From: Bipolaris cookei
Taxonomy: Eukaryota; Ascomycota; Dothideomycetes; Pleosporales; Pleosporaceae
NCBI GenBank assembly: GCA_002286855.1
Contig: NRSV01000034.1
Span: 248,001 to 312,000, forward strand
DNA length: 64,000 nt
Direction of reading: 5' to 3'
This document shows positions 23,116 to 34,600 of the stretch, one piece after another. The notes beneath the pieces are model-generated. The model had not been told where the DNA came from, did not search any database, and saw only the letters and a program-made list of their open reading frames with translations. Position 1 is the first letter of the stretch, and each line of letters begins with the position of its first letter. The translations under genes and the position numbers were made by a program.

Positions 23116-24164
23116 TTAAAGTGTCGCCAGTTCCGTCACCTAAGATCAGGGATTTGGCTTCACCGGCAACATAGTAATACTCGACTTCGTCACCTGTAAC
23201 TCCTCAAAAACACAGTGAGTACTACTTAGTGCTTATCCTGCTACTGTCTGGCTAGGAGAGTCAGCGGGCGCACACCGATTAGCAGCGATAACTGAACTCT
23301 AGTTGAGCGCAGTGTGTAAGGGGCAAGGCTTAGGGAGATATGCCAAGGATAATTCCAGGTGTAAACGAGAGTTGTATTTATTAGAGAGCTAGTAACTATA
23401 GAGGGCTTATATCTGCGTAGGGAGAGAAATATATGCTCGCCTGCGGATCTGAGTGTCGCTTGAACAGCTAACTAGCCCGACAGTATTTAAGCGTGGCGTC
23501 CGAACACGGTCCAGATGAGCAGAATCTAGGTGCTAGAGATCACACCCAGATTTTGTGATCGCGCACTGAGATCTCATTGAGGAGCTCTACCAAGAAGCGT
23601 TCAGCACGTTACATGCTTTCATCCCTACTCATAGTTGGATTAATTGGCCAATAGCCCACTCGGATTTTCGTTGCATCCTGAGTCTGTCAAGACTAGATTC
23701 TGACGCCCAACCCCGAAACCAGGATAGTTTTTACAGCCACCGTTATGGTTTGGATCACTGTTTTTGAGACACTACAGACATTAGCTAATTCAACAAATTA
23801 AGGTAATAGGTAACTAGTTGGTTAACTAACACAGAATGTATATCTCTCTGTACTTGGATCTTTCTCATACCATGTGTCGCAACAAAGATCGAGAGCGCTA
23901 CAAGTTACTGCAAGCGCAGTAAATATCCCAAAAGATGTGATAAATTTCATGTTGGTTTGAAGTAATTGAGATGTGGTTCTTGTGGCAGAAAAAAAACGAG
24001 GTTATAAATGAATTAAGAGATGAACAGTGGATTGTCCTAGAATCTAATTTATGATCTCTTTTATATATGCTCCTTACTTAACTGCGTCGTTAAATTTAGC
24101 ATTGTGGTCTGATGCGTGCTTCTTCATCGGCCCGGATCATGCTGACCATGAGTAGCCTAATGTA
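23116..24164. other. Unclassified repeat-island sequence
   Basis: About 1 kb without long frames, transposase motifs or inverted repeats that I could identify. Confidence 0.3.
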
Positions 24165-24213
24165 TATCCAAGCGTGCCGGGACGCACGGTGTAACGAGAC
24201 GCTTTCTCTTCTA

Positions 24214-25959
24214 CAGAGGTGCCTTTCAAAAGCTCTTGCTAATAGGGATCATCTGTATTATTGCCGAAGTACTACCGAAGGTTGACCGGATCTGTCCCAC
24301 CGCCCCTCCTTGTACTCATCACTGGCTTCAAGTCGAATTATTTCCTCAATATGAAATGGAATACACTCTATCCAAGACTGGATTTGGTGTTGAGGCAGTG
24401 TTGGCACGACAAAGGCCTTAATTGAGTCAAACAACTGCAGTTGCATAAAACACTAAAATGAAGACTTGACTGGTTCGACTAGCTACTGAGCTATTAACGT
24501 AGCTCTATACGCAGCAGTAGCAGGCAAGGCTGCAACTACTGAGATGTTTTCCCCTGCTGAGACGCGTATGCCCTTGCAGACACTTGTATGCCCGTAGCAA
24601 GACCGAGATAAGACTAGTGTCGTCAGCTCGATTCCAATATATGTCCCAACAGGCAGCTCCTACCACCAGTGTAGCCATGCTTTTGCCCCTTCTACTCTGT
24701 TTTTTGATGCTCCTTTGCTCATTATTCTCCTTTTGAGTCATGACCAAGCTGGCTCAATAGCATTGAGATCAGATGAATTACCACATCAGACAAGCCACTC
24801 CACGTTCTGTTGTTCATATATTATACAATGCGCATGACGAATATGCGAAAGAGCCTTGTCTTCTTGAACAACTGTACGTGGTCTCCCTTTTTGACACTCC
24901 TTTGCGAAGGGTATAAGCTTTGGGAGTAGAACTTCAGTCTGGTAGCCCCACCAACCAACACCACCTCCACCATCACGAGTTAGCTTATCAGTCTCTTTTG
25001 TGAATCTCAACTGAGGAAATTTGCCTGACTTGTTTCTTAATCCTAACCTCTTCATGTCCGTTGTGAGCTCCTACTGCTCTCTCATCACTGGCTCCAGAGC
25101 CTTGTTCAACTCTTCAATCTGAAGAGCTGCCCGTCTCTTCTCCTGTGCAGTCTCTAGTCTCCAGACGTGGCAGGGGCCCTTCTGATCGTATGAGAAGCAG
25201 CCCCAAAACATAAACTCAGAGTAGCCCTTCCACCGCTCGCGAATGACAGACTTGGTGAATACCTCATCTGGTCATCGCCAGACGTAATAGCCACGACGCC
25301 GGTGGTTGAGCATGACGGAGGTCTCGTCTGACCAGATGACGTTTTTCCAATCCTCTACAGTCCAATCTCTATGCACAAGACACCACCCAAGCCTCTCCTG
25401 TCTCATCCTCTGTGTCAACCCAGGCTTCCGTGTTGGCTTCGTCTTGTTGTAGCCCGCTGCTTTGAGAACTCTCTATACGGTAGTAGACAAGACGTTGTAG
25501 CCATGAATACTAAGGTCGCCAGCTATATCAGCACAACTCTTCTCTCTACTGTACCTATCGCGGTGTACTTTTTCTAGGGTAGCTTCGTGGATATCTTCTT
25601 GTTTACAAGGGCGGCCAGCGCGAGGTGCATCCTCTAAGTATTCTAGAAGAAGATTAATTGTAGGTGCATTGGCCTCAAAGCCTCGCTGGCAGGCTCTGCC
25701 ATAAACTGAGTCAATCGTACGCGGTGAAATACCCGTCATTGCACTGATTTGGTTGGTGGATTTGCCACCAAAAGGTGACTTCAATGTAACGATCAAAGCA
25801 CGAGTGCAAATATCAGTATTTGGGGTCATATTTTATTTGAGAACACCACAAAAATATGGGTATAGCTGCTCCTTCAGCTTCAAAAAAATTATGGTGGGTG
25901 CCAAGACAGTTGGCCCAATACACACACCTGTCAGCAAGAACTTTTGAAAGGCACCTCTG
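24214..25959 (-). mobile_element. Tc1-type DNA transposon
   Basis: 1,746 bp between TA dinucleotides at 24212-24213 and 25960-25961. TIRs begin CAGAGGTGCCTTTCAAAAG on both ends with about 27 matched bases. It is inserted in the terminus of a repeat R copy and encodes a broken Tc1-type transposase on the reverse strand. Confidence 0.87.
24258..25829 (-). pseudogene. Tc1-type DD34E transposase fossil
   Basis: Reading from ATG at 25827-25829: an N-terminal helix-turn-helix (NQISAMTGISPRTIDSVYGR), a second paired-like region (GRPCKQEDI), then the catalytic core: IWSDETSVML with the first Asp, VQEDKALSHIRHAH with the second, and SSDLNAIEPAWS with the final Glu. The C-terminus (HIEEIIRLEASDEYKEGR) is typical of fungal Tc1-like proteins. 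Frames are interrupted by stops (for example after VMREQ and after EPAWS, where Trp codons are expected). A stretch of about 220 bp near 24447-24690, between GAKAWLHW and FDSIKAFVV, does not resemble transposase and may be an insertion. Confidence 0.83.
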
Positions 25960-25969
25960 TAGACCCTCG

Positions 25970-26548
25970 GTGTTATACGGGGTTGGGCTATACTTCTCTA
26001 GTCTTGGTCTGGGTTAGGGCGAGGTAGCTGGATGTGGTAAGCCGTGCGATTGTTTTGGTAATTCCGTGGAAAAGGGTTATAGGAGTTAACCGAAAGAGTA
26101 AACACTCAACTCTATAAACGATATAATAACTAAGTACCAATCTGTATAATAGATGAACTTATGAGAGTTAACCACAACGAGTGTAATAATGAAATCCGTC
26201 CATACTTTATACTCATTGCAATCTTGTCTGGCGTCACAATATTCCTTGGGAGTCAGTGACACTCTCTGCTTCCTGTAATGCCTGGGCCTCACATATCCCT
26301 TGTGGCATCAGTGATACCCCTGTCTTAGCGTGACGCTCATCACATAATCATCGCCCCACGGAGATCATTACCTTCTGACGTGGACACTCGATGGTCTCTC
26401 ACCATGCGACCCGCGTCAAGGAGAGATCCTTCTTTGTTACTTGTAACAGCATCCTTGTTGCCGTTGTAGTGACAGTCCGAAGCACTTAGCAGTAACTATC
26501 GTAGCTAGTGCTAATAGAGTCTTTTAGAAAGATCATTAGTAGTCAGAG
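25970..26548. other. Unclassified repeat-island sequence
   Basis: About 580 bp starting TGTTATACGGGG right after the truncated R copy, which could be an LTR opening. No matching end was found, so I do not call one. Confidence 0.3.
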
Positions 26549-26676
26549 TTCGCAACAAGCAAGTTGATCGGCAGATTGATTCGCGAACGTGCCAGAGGCC
26601 GGGACGTGTATGGTGTCACAAAGCGTGATGTGGCACGTTCGTGAATCAATCTGCCGATTAACTTGCTTGTTGCGAA
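26549..26676. repeat. Fold-back (MITE-like) inverted repeat
   Basis: A 46 bp arm starting TTCGCAACAAGCAAGTT at 26549 is repeated inverted at 26631-26676 with two mismatches, around a loop of about 36 bp. The whole unit is 128 bp. No transposase lies inside. Confidence 0.85.
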
Positions 26677-26691
26677 TTCTGTTAGTAATTA

Positions 26692-28725
26692 CGGAGGTGC
26701 CTCTCAAAAGTTTTGTCTGACGCTGATCTCGGCGCTTTAGCTAGACTGCCGAAAACCTCACGTTTAAGTATAACGTAAGTAGAATACTGAAATCGTTATG
26801 CTTTTGCATCACGCCGAATATTGTAGCTATTTATAACGTGGTTTACAGGCGAGTCAGCCACCCAAACGAGTCAGCCACGCGTCATGTCTCACAACGCACC
26901 TTTCAAACTTTATAACTGAATCAGATCGTCAGCTTGCTCTTTTTGATGTCCAATCGCAACGTGTTCAAGGCCAAAGACGTGCCGCTTCTATCTATAACAT
27001 GCCTTGAACTACTTTCCAAGACCGACATGCTAGGAAGCGCCTCCGACGCGACAGTGAAGGGAACTCAAAACGCCTTAACAAGCTAGAAGAGGAGGATATA
27101 GTTGGGCGTATTCTTGAGGAGTCTACGCGAGGATTCGTGCCTACGAAGGCTGAAGTTCGAGCAATGGTTGATAAACTCTTGCATGAGCGCGCCAGTAACT
27201 CTGGCAAGAACTGGGTTGACAACTTTGTTAAGTGAACCCCTGAGCTCCGTACGCGCTAGAGCCGTCCTTTTGATCACCAGCGAGCTACCTGCGAGGACCC
27301 AGCGGCTACCCAGCGCTGGTTTGATCTAGTCGAGGCGACAAAGCAGAAGTGGGGTATTGTGGACGACGATATCTACAACTTTGATGAAACTGGCTTTATG
27401 ATGGGCAATATTTTATCACAGTTATCACAGGATCTAAAGGATATGACAAAGAAAGCGTATACAGCCAGGCAACCGTGAATGGGTTACTATGATCCAAGGC
27501 GTAGGCGTGTCGGGTCGCCGGCTACCACCCTTCGTTATCTTTGCGGGTAAGGTGCTTATCGACATCTGGTTTGAGAACCTACCTGCCGATTAGGTTCTTA
27601 AATTCAGTTCTAATGACTGGATGAATAATCAGCTTACTCTTGCGTCATTAGAGCACTTTGATACCCATACAAAGAGCTGTACTGTGGGTAGGTATCGACT
27701 GCTCATTATCGATGTTTACGAGAGCCACTGCCCCGTCGATTTTCAAGATCTTTGCAAGGAGAAGAATATCGTTCTTCTCTGCATGCCTGCGCACTCATCT
27801 CACCTACTGCAGCCTCTTGATGTTAGCTGCTTCGCGCCGTTAAAGCGCAAATATGGCGACGCTATTTCAGGCTTGGCACGCAACCGCACCCACTATATTA
27901 GCAAGGAGACCTTCCTATCAGCCTTTAACGCTGATTTTGAGCAGTCTATCACAAAGGAGAATATCCAAGCTGGCTTCAGAGGCGCCGGTCTAGTCCCACA
28001 CGACCCACAGGCTATGCTATCAAAGCTTGATGTAGTGGTGCAGACGCCGCGCAACGCCCGCAAAATTGAGGCTCAAAGTACTCTCATTCGACAGAGAGTA
28101 AGATATTGCTGTGGGTCTTCTGCAAGTTCTCTCAACGAGAAGGTTGCACAGTTGAGTAAGGGGGCTCGGCAAATGGCACATAAGATGACGCTTATGATGG
28201 AGAAAATGAGCAGCCTTCGAGAGGCTCTAGATGCAGCAAATAAGCGGAAGAGCCGCAAGCAGCGATACGTGCGGACAGAGGTGACTCATACTGTTGGCGA
28301 GGTACAGGAAGTATTAGCTAAACAGGCAGGTAGCAGTCGTGGCGACGGCGAGAGTGCGTCGAAGAGGGTGCGGAGAGAGAAGCGGTGTGGGCGTTGCAAG
28401 CAGACTGGATACAACGCTCGTACCTGCGCAATTGAGATATATAGTAATTACAAGTGATGGCGTCGATTTTGATAATTAATTTAGTATACTGCAATAGTTT
28501 ATCAACTGTGGTAAAAGTGCGTGATAACCTCTCGACGGCGACGCACCAGTGCAAAGTGAACGACTTGCCTGTGAACCACGTTATAAATAGCTACAATACT
28601 CGTCGCGATACAAAAGCACAAAGATTTTAGTATTCTACTTACGTTATACCCAAACGTGAGGTTTTCGGCAGTCTAGCTAAAGCGCCGAGATCAGCGTTAG
28701 ACAAAACTTTTGAAAGGCACCTCTG
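26692..28725 (+). mobile_element. Pogo/Fot1-like DNA transposon with 159 bp TIRs
   Basis: 2,034 bp between TA at 26690-26691 and 28726-28727. Left TIR 26692-26850 and right TIR 28567-28725 match over about 159 bp with scattered substitutions. The outermost 26 or so bases (CRGAGGTGCCTYTCAAAAG) match the TIR of the Tc1-type element at 24214-25959. Confidence 0.9.
26884..28457 (+). pseudogene. Pogo/Fot1-like transposase fossil with zinc-knuckle tail
   Basis: The frame runs from about 26884 with several stops (after IYNMP, after VDNFVK, after ARQP and after LPAD) and at least one frameshift near 27415. Recognisable parts: a CENP-B-like segment (ASNSGKNWVDNF), first catalytic Asp in DIYNFDETGFMMG, second in LLIIDVYESH, third in HSSHLLQPLDVSCF, then a basic helical tail. 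The last 830 bp (27621-28457) are open. The C-terminal knuckle reads CGRCKQTGYNARTC, so the His of a CX2CX4HX4C knuckle is replaced by Tyr, a C-to-T type change. Confidence 0.87.
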
Positions 28726-28727
28726 TA

Positions 28728-28905
28728 GAAAGAAAACTCTAATTAACTTTTGGCCGGAGGAGGGCCGATATAAGAGTCGCGCTGCTGTGTTGTTATACAG
28801 CGACAGTATCAGCATCTTTAGGCAGTGTAAGCGGCGATAGCGGCTAAGGTCACGTTGTAACAGCACATGCTGCGGGCATGCGCCACAGCTATTATTAACC
28901 ACTAA
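28728..28905 (+). repeat. Repeat R, copy 4 (internal fragment)
   Basis: Matches the internal part of R (GAAAGAAAACTCTAATTAAC, then the AGCATCTTTAGGCAG block, then GGGCATGCGCCACAG). It starts at the TA flanking the preceding transposon. Confidence 0.6.
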
Positions 28906-28928
28906 CTACTAACGTGTTTTATCAGTTA

Positions 28929-30706
28929 GTGGCCCACCCCACCTCACCTAACGCGACGCTCTGCGCAATTGCTCTACAACAACGCAACAAAATTAGATGA
29001 GATTAAGAGATATAATTAATTATCTAGTTCTACATGAAGTCCGAGTATGTCCTTGAACGTGGCACTTCGTACACGTTGGCGGCGCGCGCTGACGTCGCTC
29101 ACCAGCCTGGCTCTGGCTAGCCTCCATCAACACTTTTTCTGCCTCTGCAGCTAACTACTGAGCCTGCTGCACCTAAAGAGCGCCTCCACAGGCTATATAC
29201 TGACGCCGCTGGTCTTGCTTTTGTCGTTGGCGCTGATTTTCTACACGTAGCTTCCTATTCTCCTCTGCGAGTATCGTTGCTGATTGCATTGCAAGCTGAG
29301 CGCTTTTAACGAGCTGGCGTATCGTAACGCTTGTTGGGCTCTCTGGCTGGTGGCGCAGTCGCTTTTGGAGATAGCGTACCTGCTGCTGAAGCTCTGCTAC
29401 TGTATGTGGTGTCTCCGTCTGTGATGCTGCCTGCGCTGCGTCTTTATTATTTGTGGTTGTGTGTGGTGGAGACGGTGTTCTGGCTACTGTGAGCGACGAT
29501 AGAACGCGATCTGGATAAGGAGGGACAAGGCCTGTCGCTTGGAAACCTGCCTGGATATTCTGCTGCGTGAAAACTGTCGGCCGGATCCGCATGTAGGCTG
29601 TAAGGAAGTCTATCTTGTCAACGTGGTAGACGCCTTGGCGGGCGGGCTCTTCAATCTCACGTCCGTACGCGCGCTTAAGCGGTGAGAAGCAGTTTACATC
29701 AAGCGGCTGAAGGAGATGCGACGTGTGAGGCGGCATGCAGAGAGTAATGATCTTATTCTCCGCGCAGTACTGGTCGAACTCTGGCGTAGCGTGGCTGCTG
29801 TGGCCGTCTAGGATAAGAAGCCGATAGACTCCGGCTGTACGAGCCGCTGTATGCTGGTTGAAATGCTTTATCCACTCTACGCCAAGCTCACCTGTTGTCC
29901 ATCCATTGCCTGAGACGCCGATAGCCCAGTCTGGTGGGAGATTGCGGTACCAGCTGCTCTGGTGGGCCTTGCCAGACAGTATCATAAACGGTGGTAGACA
30001 CCAGCCAGACGCGTTAATGTATTCGATCACTGTAATTCACTCACGATTGCCTGGCTATATAATGACTGCTCTACCAACTCTATCAGAGCTGCTGACTACT
30101 TTAGACGTGCTAGCAACGCCCATTGCAAATCCAGTCTCATCAAAGTTGTAGATGTCTTGGTCTAGGACTCCATACGTCTGGCGCGTCTCCTCTATTAGCT
30201 TAAACCATGCTGTAACTGCAATAGGATCCTCAGAGAGAGCGCGCTGGCTATTAAACTTCCTAGTCCACTTTTTCTGAAGCTCTGGCTGGCTCTGGATAAA
30301 GCGCGACACCCAGCATTTACCAACAGGTTGTGGAGGTGGATCTTAGCCACGCGCAGCGAGTAGAGCATCTGCCATCCGTCGTACGTCAACGATATGGGGC
30401 GGAAATCCTCGTCGATCAAGGTCTAGAATCCACTGTACGAGAGACTGCTCTTCAATAGGCGATAGTCTACGCTTAGCAGATACTATCTCTGATCGTGGCT
30501 GGACACCATAGAGACGCGTTCGAAGAGTCGATTCTGGCACATCATAGGCTTTCACAAGAGCGCGGAGATATTATTTCCTGTTATTATGATAGGATGCGAT
30601 AGTAAGGCTTATTCTACCTTCACGAGAAGTCTGGATAGAGCGTTGTTGTCGCGGCATGGTGGTGGTTGTGTAGAGTGTCGCGTCAAGTTTGGTGGGGTGC
30701 GCAGCT
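28929..30706 (-). mobile_element. Pogo/Fot1-like DNA transposon, diverged TIRs
   Basis: Bounded by TA at 28927-28928 and 30707-30708. The ends share an imperfect inverted repeat built on ACCCCACC..ACGCGACRCTCT within the first 45 or so bases. A reverse-strand pogo-type transposase fills the interior. Confidence 0.68.
29020..30657 (-). pseudogene. Pogo/Fot1-like transposase fossil with intact zinc knuckle
   Basis: Reading from ATG at 30655-30657: a psq-type helix-turn-helix (KAYDVPESTLRTRL), a CENP-B-type segment (LDLDRRGFPPHIVDVRRMAD), then the DDE core with DIYNFDETGFAMGV, LLILDGHSSHATPEF and HTSHLLQPLDVNCF. A coiled-coil-like tail follows (AELQQQVRYLQKRLR), ending in CTKCHVQGHTRTSC, a complete CX2CX4HX4C knuckle. 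Stops interrupt the frame near 30576, 30345, 30045, 30030, 29173 and 29158. All three catalytic Asp residues survive, but the gene cannot be translated whole. Confidence 0.87.
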
Positions 30707-30717
30707 TACTGTAGCTA

Positions 30718-30780
30718 AGCTGGACACCTAAAATCCCACCAAAAATCAATAACGGCAAAGGTCGTAATCTCCACAACCAC
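30718..30780 (+). repeat. Left 63 bp TIR of the NLR-carrying unit
   Basis: Begins AGCTGGACACCTAAAATCCC after TA; the inverted partner is at 35962-36024. Confidence 0.85.
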
Positions 30781-30870
30781 TATATAGAAATTAGTAGGAG
30801 TTATCTGTTAGAAAGCAGAGTTCTCAAAGAAGGTATCCTAGAGATTTAAAGGATATTTTAGCCTAAGAAG

Positions 30871-31165
30871 TATACAGTCCGGCAGTTTCGCCGATGAAAA
30901 CGATAATCGCCAAAAGCGTTCCAGCGAATCGGATCTCTCTAGCGTCTCTTGGCATGCAGGCTGCGCGCAGTAGCGTGCTCAGATGTTGCTGTATGCTATC
31001 GTAACGAATCGACGCTATACCTGTAGCAGCTCACCTGCTAAGAATAGCCGTGGCGCGTGCCGGTGGCTTTCAAGAAGTCTCTATGGCCAGATGCTCAGCC
31101 TCACTGCTGCAGCGCGACCTTGGCCACCAACGCCGTTTACGCTGTCTGGAGATGCCTCTGATCGA
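30871..31165 (-). repeat. Repeat R, copy 5 (left of the NLR gene)
   Basis: Carries R landmarks in the orientation of copy 2 (CCGGCAGTTTCGCCG, GGCATGCAGGCTGCG, GATGCTCAGCCTCACTG) but lacks the palindromic terminus. It is inverted with respect to copy 6 on the other side of the NLR gene. Confidence 0.65.
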
Positions 31166-31684
31166 TGCAGTGCAGACGTTCATGAGGCGAACCTGCGTCA
31201 TTTAGTGATTAGTGCAATTATTTCGCCGCTAGAGCACTGGCAAGCTCGCACGGTACGGCGCGCTTAGGTTCATCTTTTCCGTCCTGTGTTGGTATAGGCT
31301 AGGCAACATCAACGCGCTTCGGATCTTTGCTACCCTGTTAAGCTCGCAACACTAAAGACGCGTTTATCATGGCCGAAGCTATTCTGCAGCCTTGTGGCTG
31401 GCGTTCTACATGCGTATGAAGCCACAACTACCCCTCCCAAGGCCTCGTGCGATGCCATCGCCATCCCGAGAAAACCACACAGCGCGCTCGACTCAGCTTG
31501 TGCATTTGAGAAGGCTGTTCTATCACCAAGACATCTAGAGCTGCACGGCTATCCATTCCCCTCCTTTTACCCCGACCTCTACAGCGCACGGTACGGCCAC
31601 CACGCCCTCGTCCTACTAGGCTGCCACATCAAACCTCTCGCGTCTCGTTCACACTGCGTGCCCACCACACACCCATACGAGTCG

Positions 31685-34600
31685 ATGCGTCTTCTAAGGT
31701 ACGAAGACGATGACCGCCTTACCATCACCAGTTTCGACGATAACACGATACCCCAATATGCGATACTTTCACATACCTGGGGAGCAGATGCAGAGGAGGT
31801 GACTTTTGCGGATCTTGCAGAAGGCGGCGGCATGCACAAGCCTGGCTACAAGAAGATTCGCTTCTGTGGGGAGCAAGCACAGCAAGATGGACTGCAGTAC
31901 TTCTGGGTCGATACATGCTGCATCGACAAGTTGGATAAGGCTGAGCTCTCTTCGGCTATCCAGCCCATGTTCCGCTGGTACCAAAATGCAACCAAGTGCT
32001 ATGTATATCTATCAGACGTATCAGCAGAACAGACAAAAGCTGGCAGTTTGTCCACCAAGTTCACTTGGGAGCCAGCCTTTAGGTCAAGTCGATGGTTCAC
32101 GCGTGGCTGGACACTCCAAGAGCTTCCTTGCCCCTAGCACAGTCGAGTTCTTCTCTCAAGAGTGGAAAAAGCTTGGTGATAAGACATCGCTAAAGTCAGT
32201 AATTAGAAAGATCACTGGTATCCCCCACGAAGCGCTCGACGGAGCTCCTCTTTCCCAATTCAGCATTGACGAGCGGCTGCGCTGGAAAGGCGACAGGCAG
32301 ACCAAACGCGAAGAAGACGCATGGTACTCATTGTTAGGCATTTTTGATGTTGAGATAGCGCCAGCTTACAGCGAAGGCGCAGCTAACGCATTCAAACGTC
32401 TAAAGGACGAGATTAATAAGCTCCAGACATGCATTCAAGACATACGCTACACAGATCCGTGTGATGACAAGAAGCGCATTGAGGACACAAAGGGCGGACT
32501 GCTAGCAGACTCCTACCGCTGGATTCTCGACAACACCACTTTCCAGCAATGGCAGCAGGAGCCGAACAGCCGACTGCTATGGGTAAAAGGCGATCCCGGC
32601 AAAGGCAAGACGATGCTGCTCTGCGGCATCATCAACGAGCTGCAGGGTTCGATGCCGCAAAGTGCCCTACTGTTATACTTCTTTTGCCAAGCGACCGACG
32701 CGCGCATTAACAGCGCCACGGCCGTGCTTCGAGGGCTATTGCACATGCTTCTAACTCAGCAACCATCGCTTGCATCGCATGTCCGCAAGAAGTACGACCA
32801 GGCCGGCAAAGCCATCTTTGAAGACGTGAATGCCTGGGTTGTCTTAGTAGAGATCTTCGAGGCCGTGCTCCACGATCCAGGCCTAAGGATGACATACCTA
32901 ATCATTGACGCGCTAGATGAATGCGTCACTGATCTACTAAAGCTGCTAGAGTTTGTCGCAAAGCAGTCATCTGCGTCCTCTCGCGTCAAGTGGATTGTTT
33001 CTAGCCGTAATTGGCCAGACATTGAAGCACAGCTGGAGCGGGCAGGACACAAACTAAAGCTGAGCCTTGAGCTAAACGCGCAGTCGGTTGCGGCTGCCGT
33101 TGACGTCTTCATACAACGAAAGGTGGATCAGCTAGCGCAGGAAAAGCGATACAAGACAGAAGTTCGACACGCCGTGCTCCAACACCTAAGATCGAACGCT
33201 CACGATACCTTCCTCTGGGTAGCGTTAGTATGCCAGGACCTTAAAACGACGCCAAAGTGGAACGTGCTAAAGAAGCTAGCCCTATTCCCGCCTGGGCTAG
33301 ACTCTTTGTACAAGCGGATGCTACAGCAGATAAGTGAGTCTGACAGCGCTGAGATCTGCCTGCAGGTGTTGGCTTCGACTGCGATCCTATATCAACCTGT
33401 TTTGGTCCCTGAACTCGTTGCGCTCGTGGAGCAGCTTAAGGACTTGGACGACCTGGAGTCGGTACGGGAGGTCATTGGCTTCTGTGGGTCGTTTCTCACT
33501 TTGCGGGAAGACACTGTCTACTTTATGCATCAGTCGGCAAAAGACTTCCTCTTTGAAAAGGCTTATGATGAAGCCTTTCCAGACAGAAGCGAAACTGTTC
33601 ACCGGACGGTCCTCTTAAGGTCGCTGGCGATTCTATCTAGGACATTGCACAGAGATATGTACAGCTTAGAGGCGCCGGGATATCCTATTGAGAACGTTAA
33701 ACCACCCAAGGTAGACCCGTTAGTAGTGTCACGGTACCCGTGCATCTACTGGATCGACCATCTGTGCGACTCAAAGCTCGCGTCTTTAAAAAATAGGGTG
33801 GATGACGTGCAAGTTCTAAGCGCAGTCGAAAAGTTTCTTAGAGAGAAGTATCTCTACTGGCTAGAGGGACTTAGTTTGTGTAAGAGCACAGAGAAAGGCG
33901 TCCTCTCGATAGAGAAGTTGTGGTCACTAGTACAGGTGCGTCGCACAAGATGTATATGCCTTTAGTTTAGCCTTAATGCTAACGCTAACAGGAGATATGT
34001 GAACAAGAGAGACCTGCTCAGCTTGTGCAAGACGCACGGCGGTTTATCATGTACCACAAAGGGGCAATTGAGGGCTACCCTCTTCAGACCTATGCGTCCG
34101 CACTTATCTTCAGCCCTACAGGTAGTCTAATCAGACAATTATTCCAGCATGAAGAGCCAGAAGCAATCAGTATCAGGCCAACTCTAAGCGAGGAGTGGAG
34201 CGCGTGTCTACAGACGCTCGAGGGCCATAGCGATTGGGTCAGCTCAGTGGCCTTCTCGCACGACTCGACGCGGCTGGCGTCGGCGTCCTACGACTGGACC
34301 GTCAAGATCTGGGATGCCAGTAGCGGCGCGTGTCTGCAGACGCTCGAGGGCCATAGCCGTGAGGTCTTCTCAGTGGCCTTCTCGCACGACTCGACGCGGC
34401 TGGCGTCGGCGTCCGGCGACAGAACCGTCAAGATCTGGGATGCGAGTAGCGGCGCCTGTCTACAGACGCTCAAGGGCCATAGCCGTGATGTCTTCTCAGT
34501 GGCCTTCTCACACGACTCGACGCGGCTAGCGTCGGCGTCCGACGACAGCACTGTCAAGATCTGGGATGCGAGCAGCGGCGCGTGTCTACAGACGCTCGAG

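Larger units (their letters stand above)
24165..25969 (-). repeat. Repeat R, copy 3 (terminus only), split by a Tc1-type element
   Basis: The R terminus (GCGTGCCGGGACGCACGGTG..) occupies 24169-24213 and its next block (GACCCTCGG) resumes at 25961. The two parts are separated exactly by the TA-flanked element 24214-25959. Similarity to other R copies stops at 25969. Confidence 0.7.

Noticed and set aside
25970..26548. Possible LTR beginning TGTTATACGG after a truncated R copy
   Set aside because: The 3' boundary and target duplication are not visible, so only noted.
31394..31684. In-frame N-terminal extension of the HET domain
   Set aside because: The extra 97 residues lack HET similarity and the family normally starts at the MRLL-type Met, so this is likely 5' leader.
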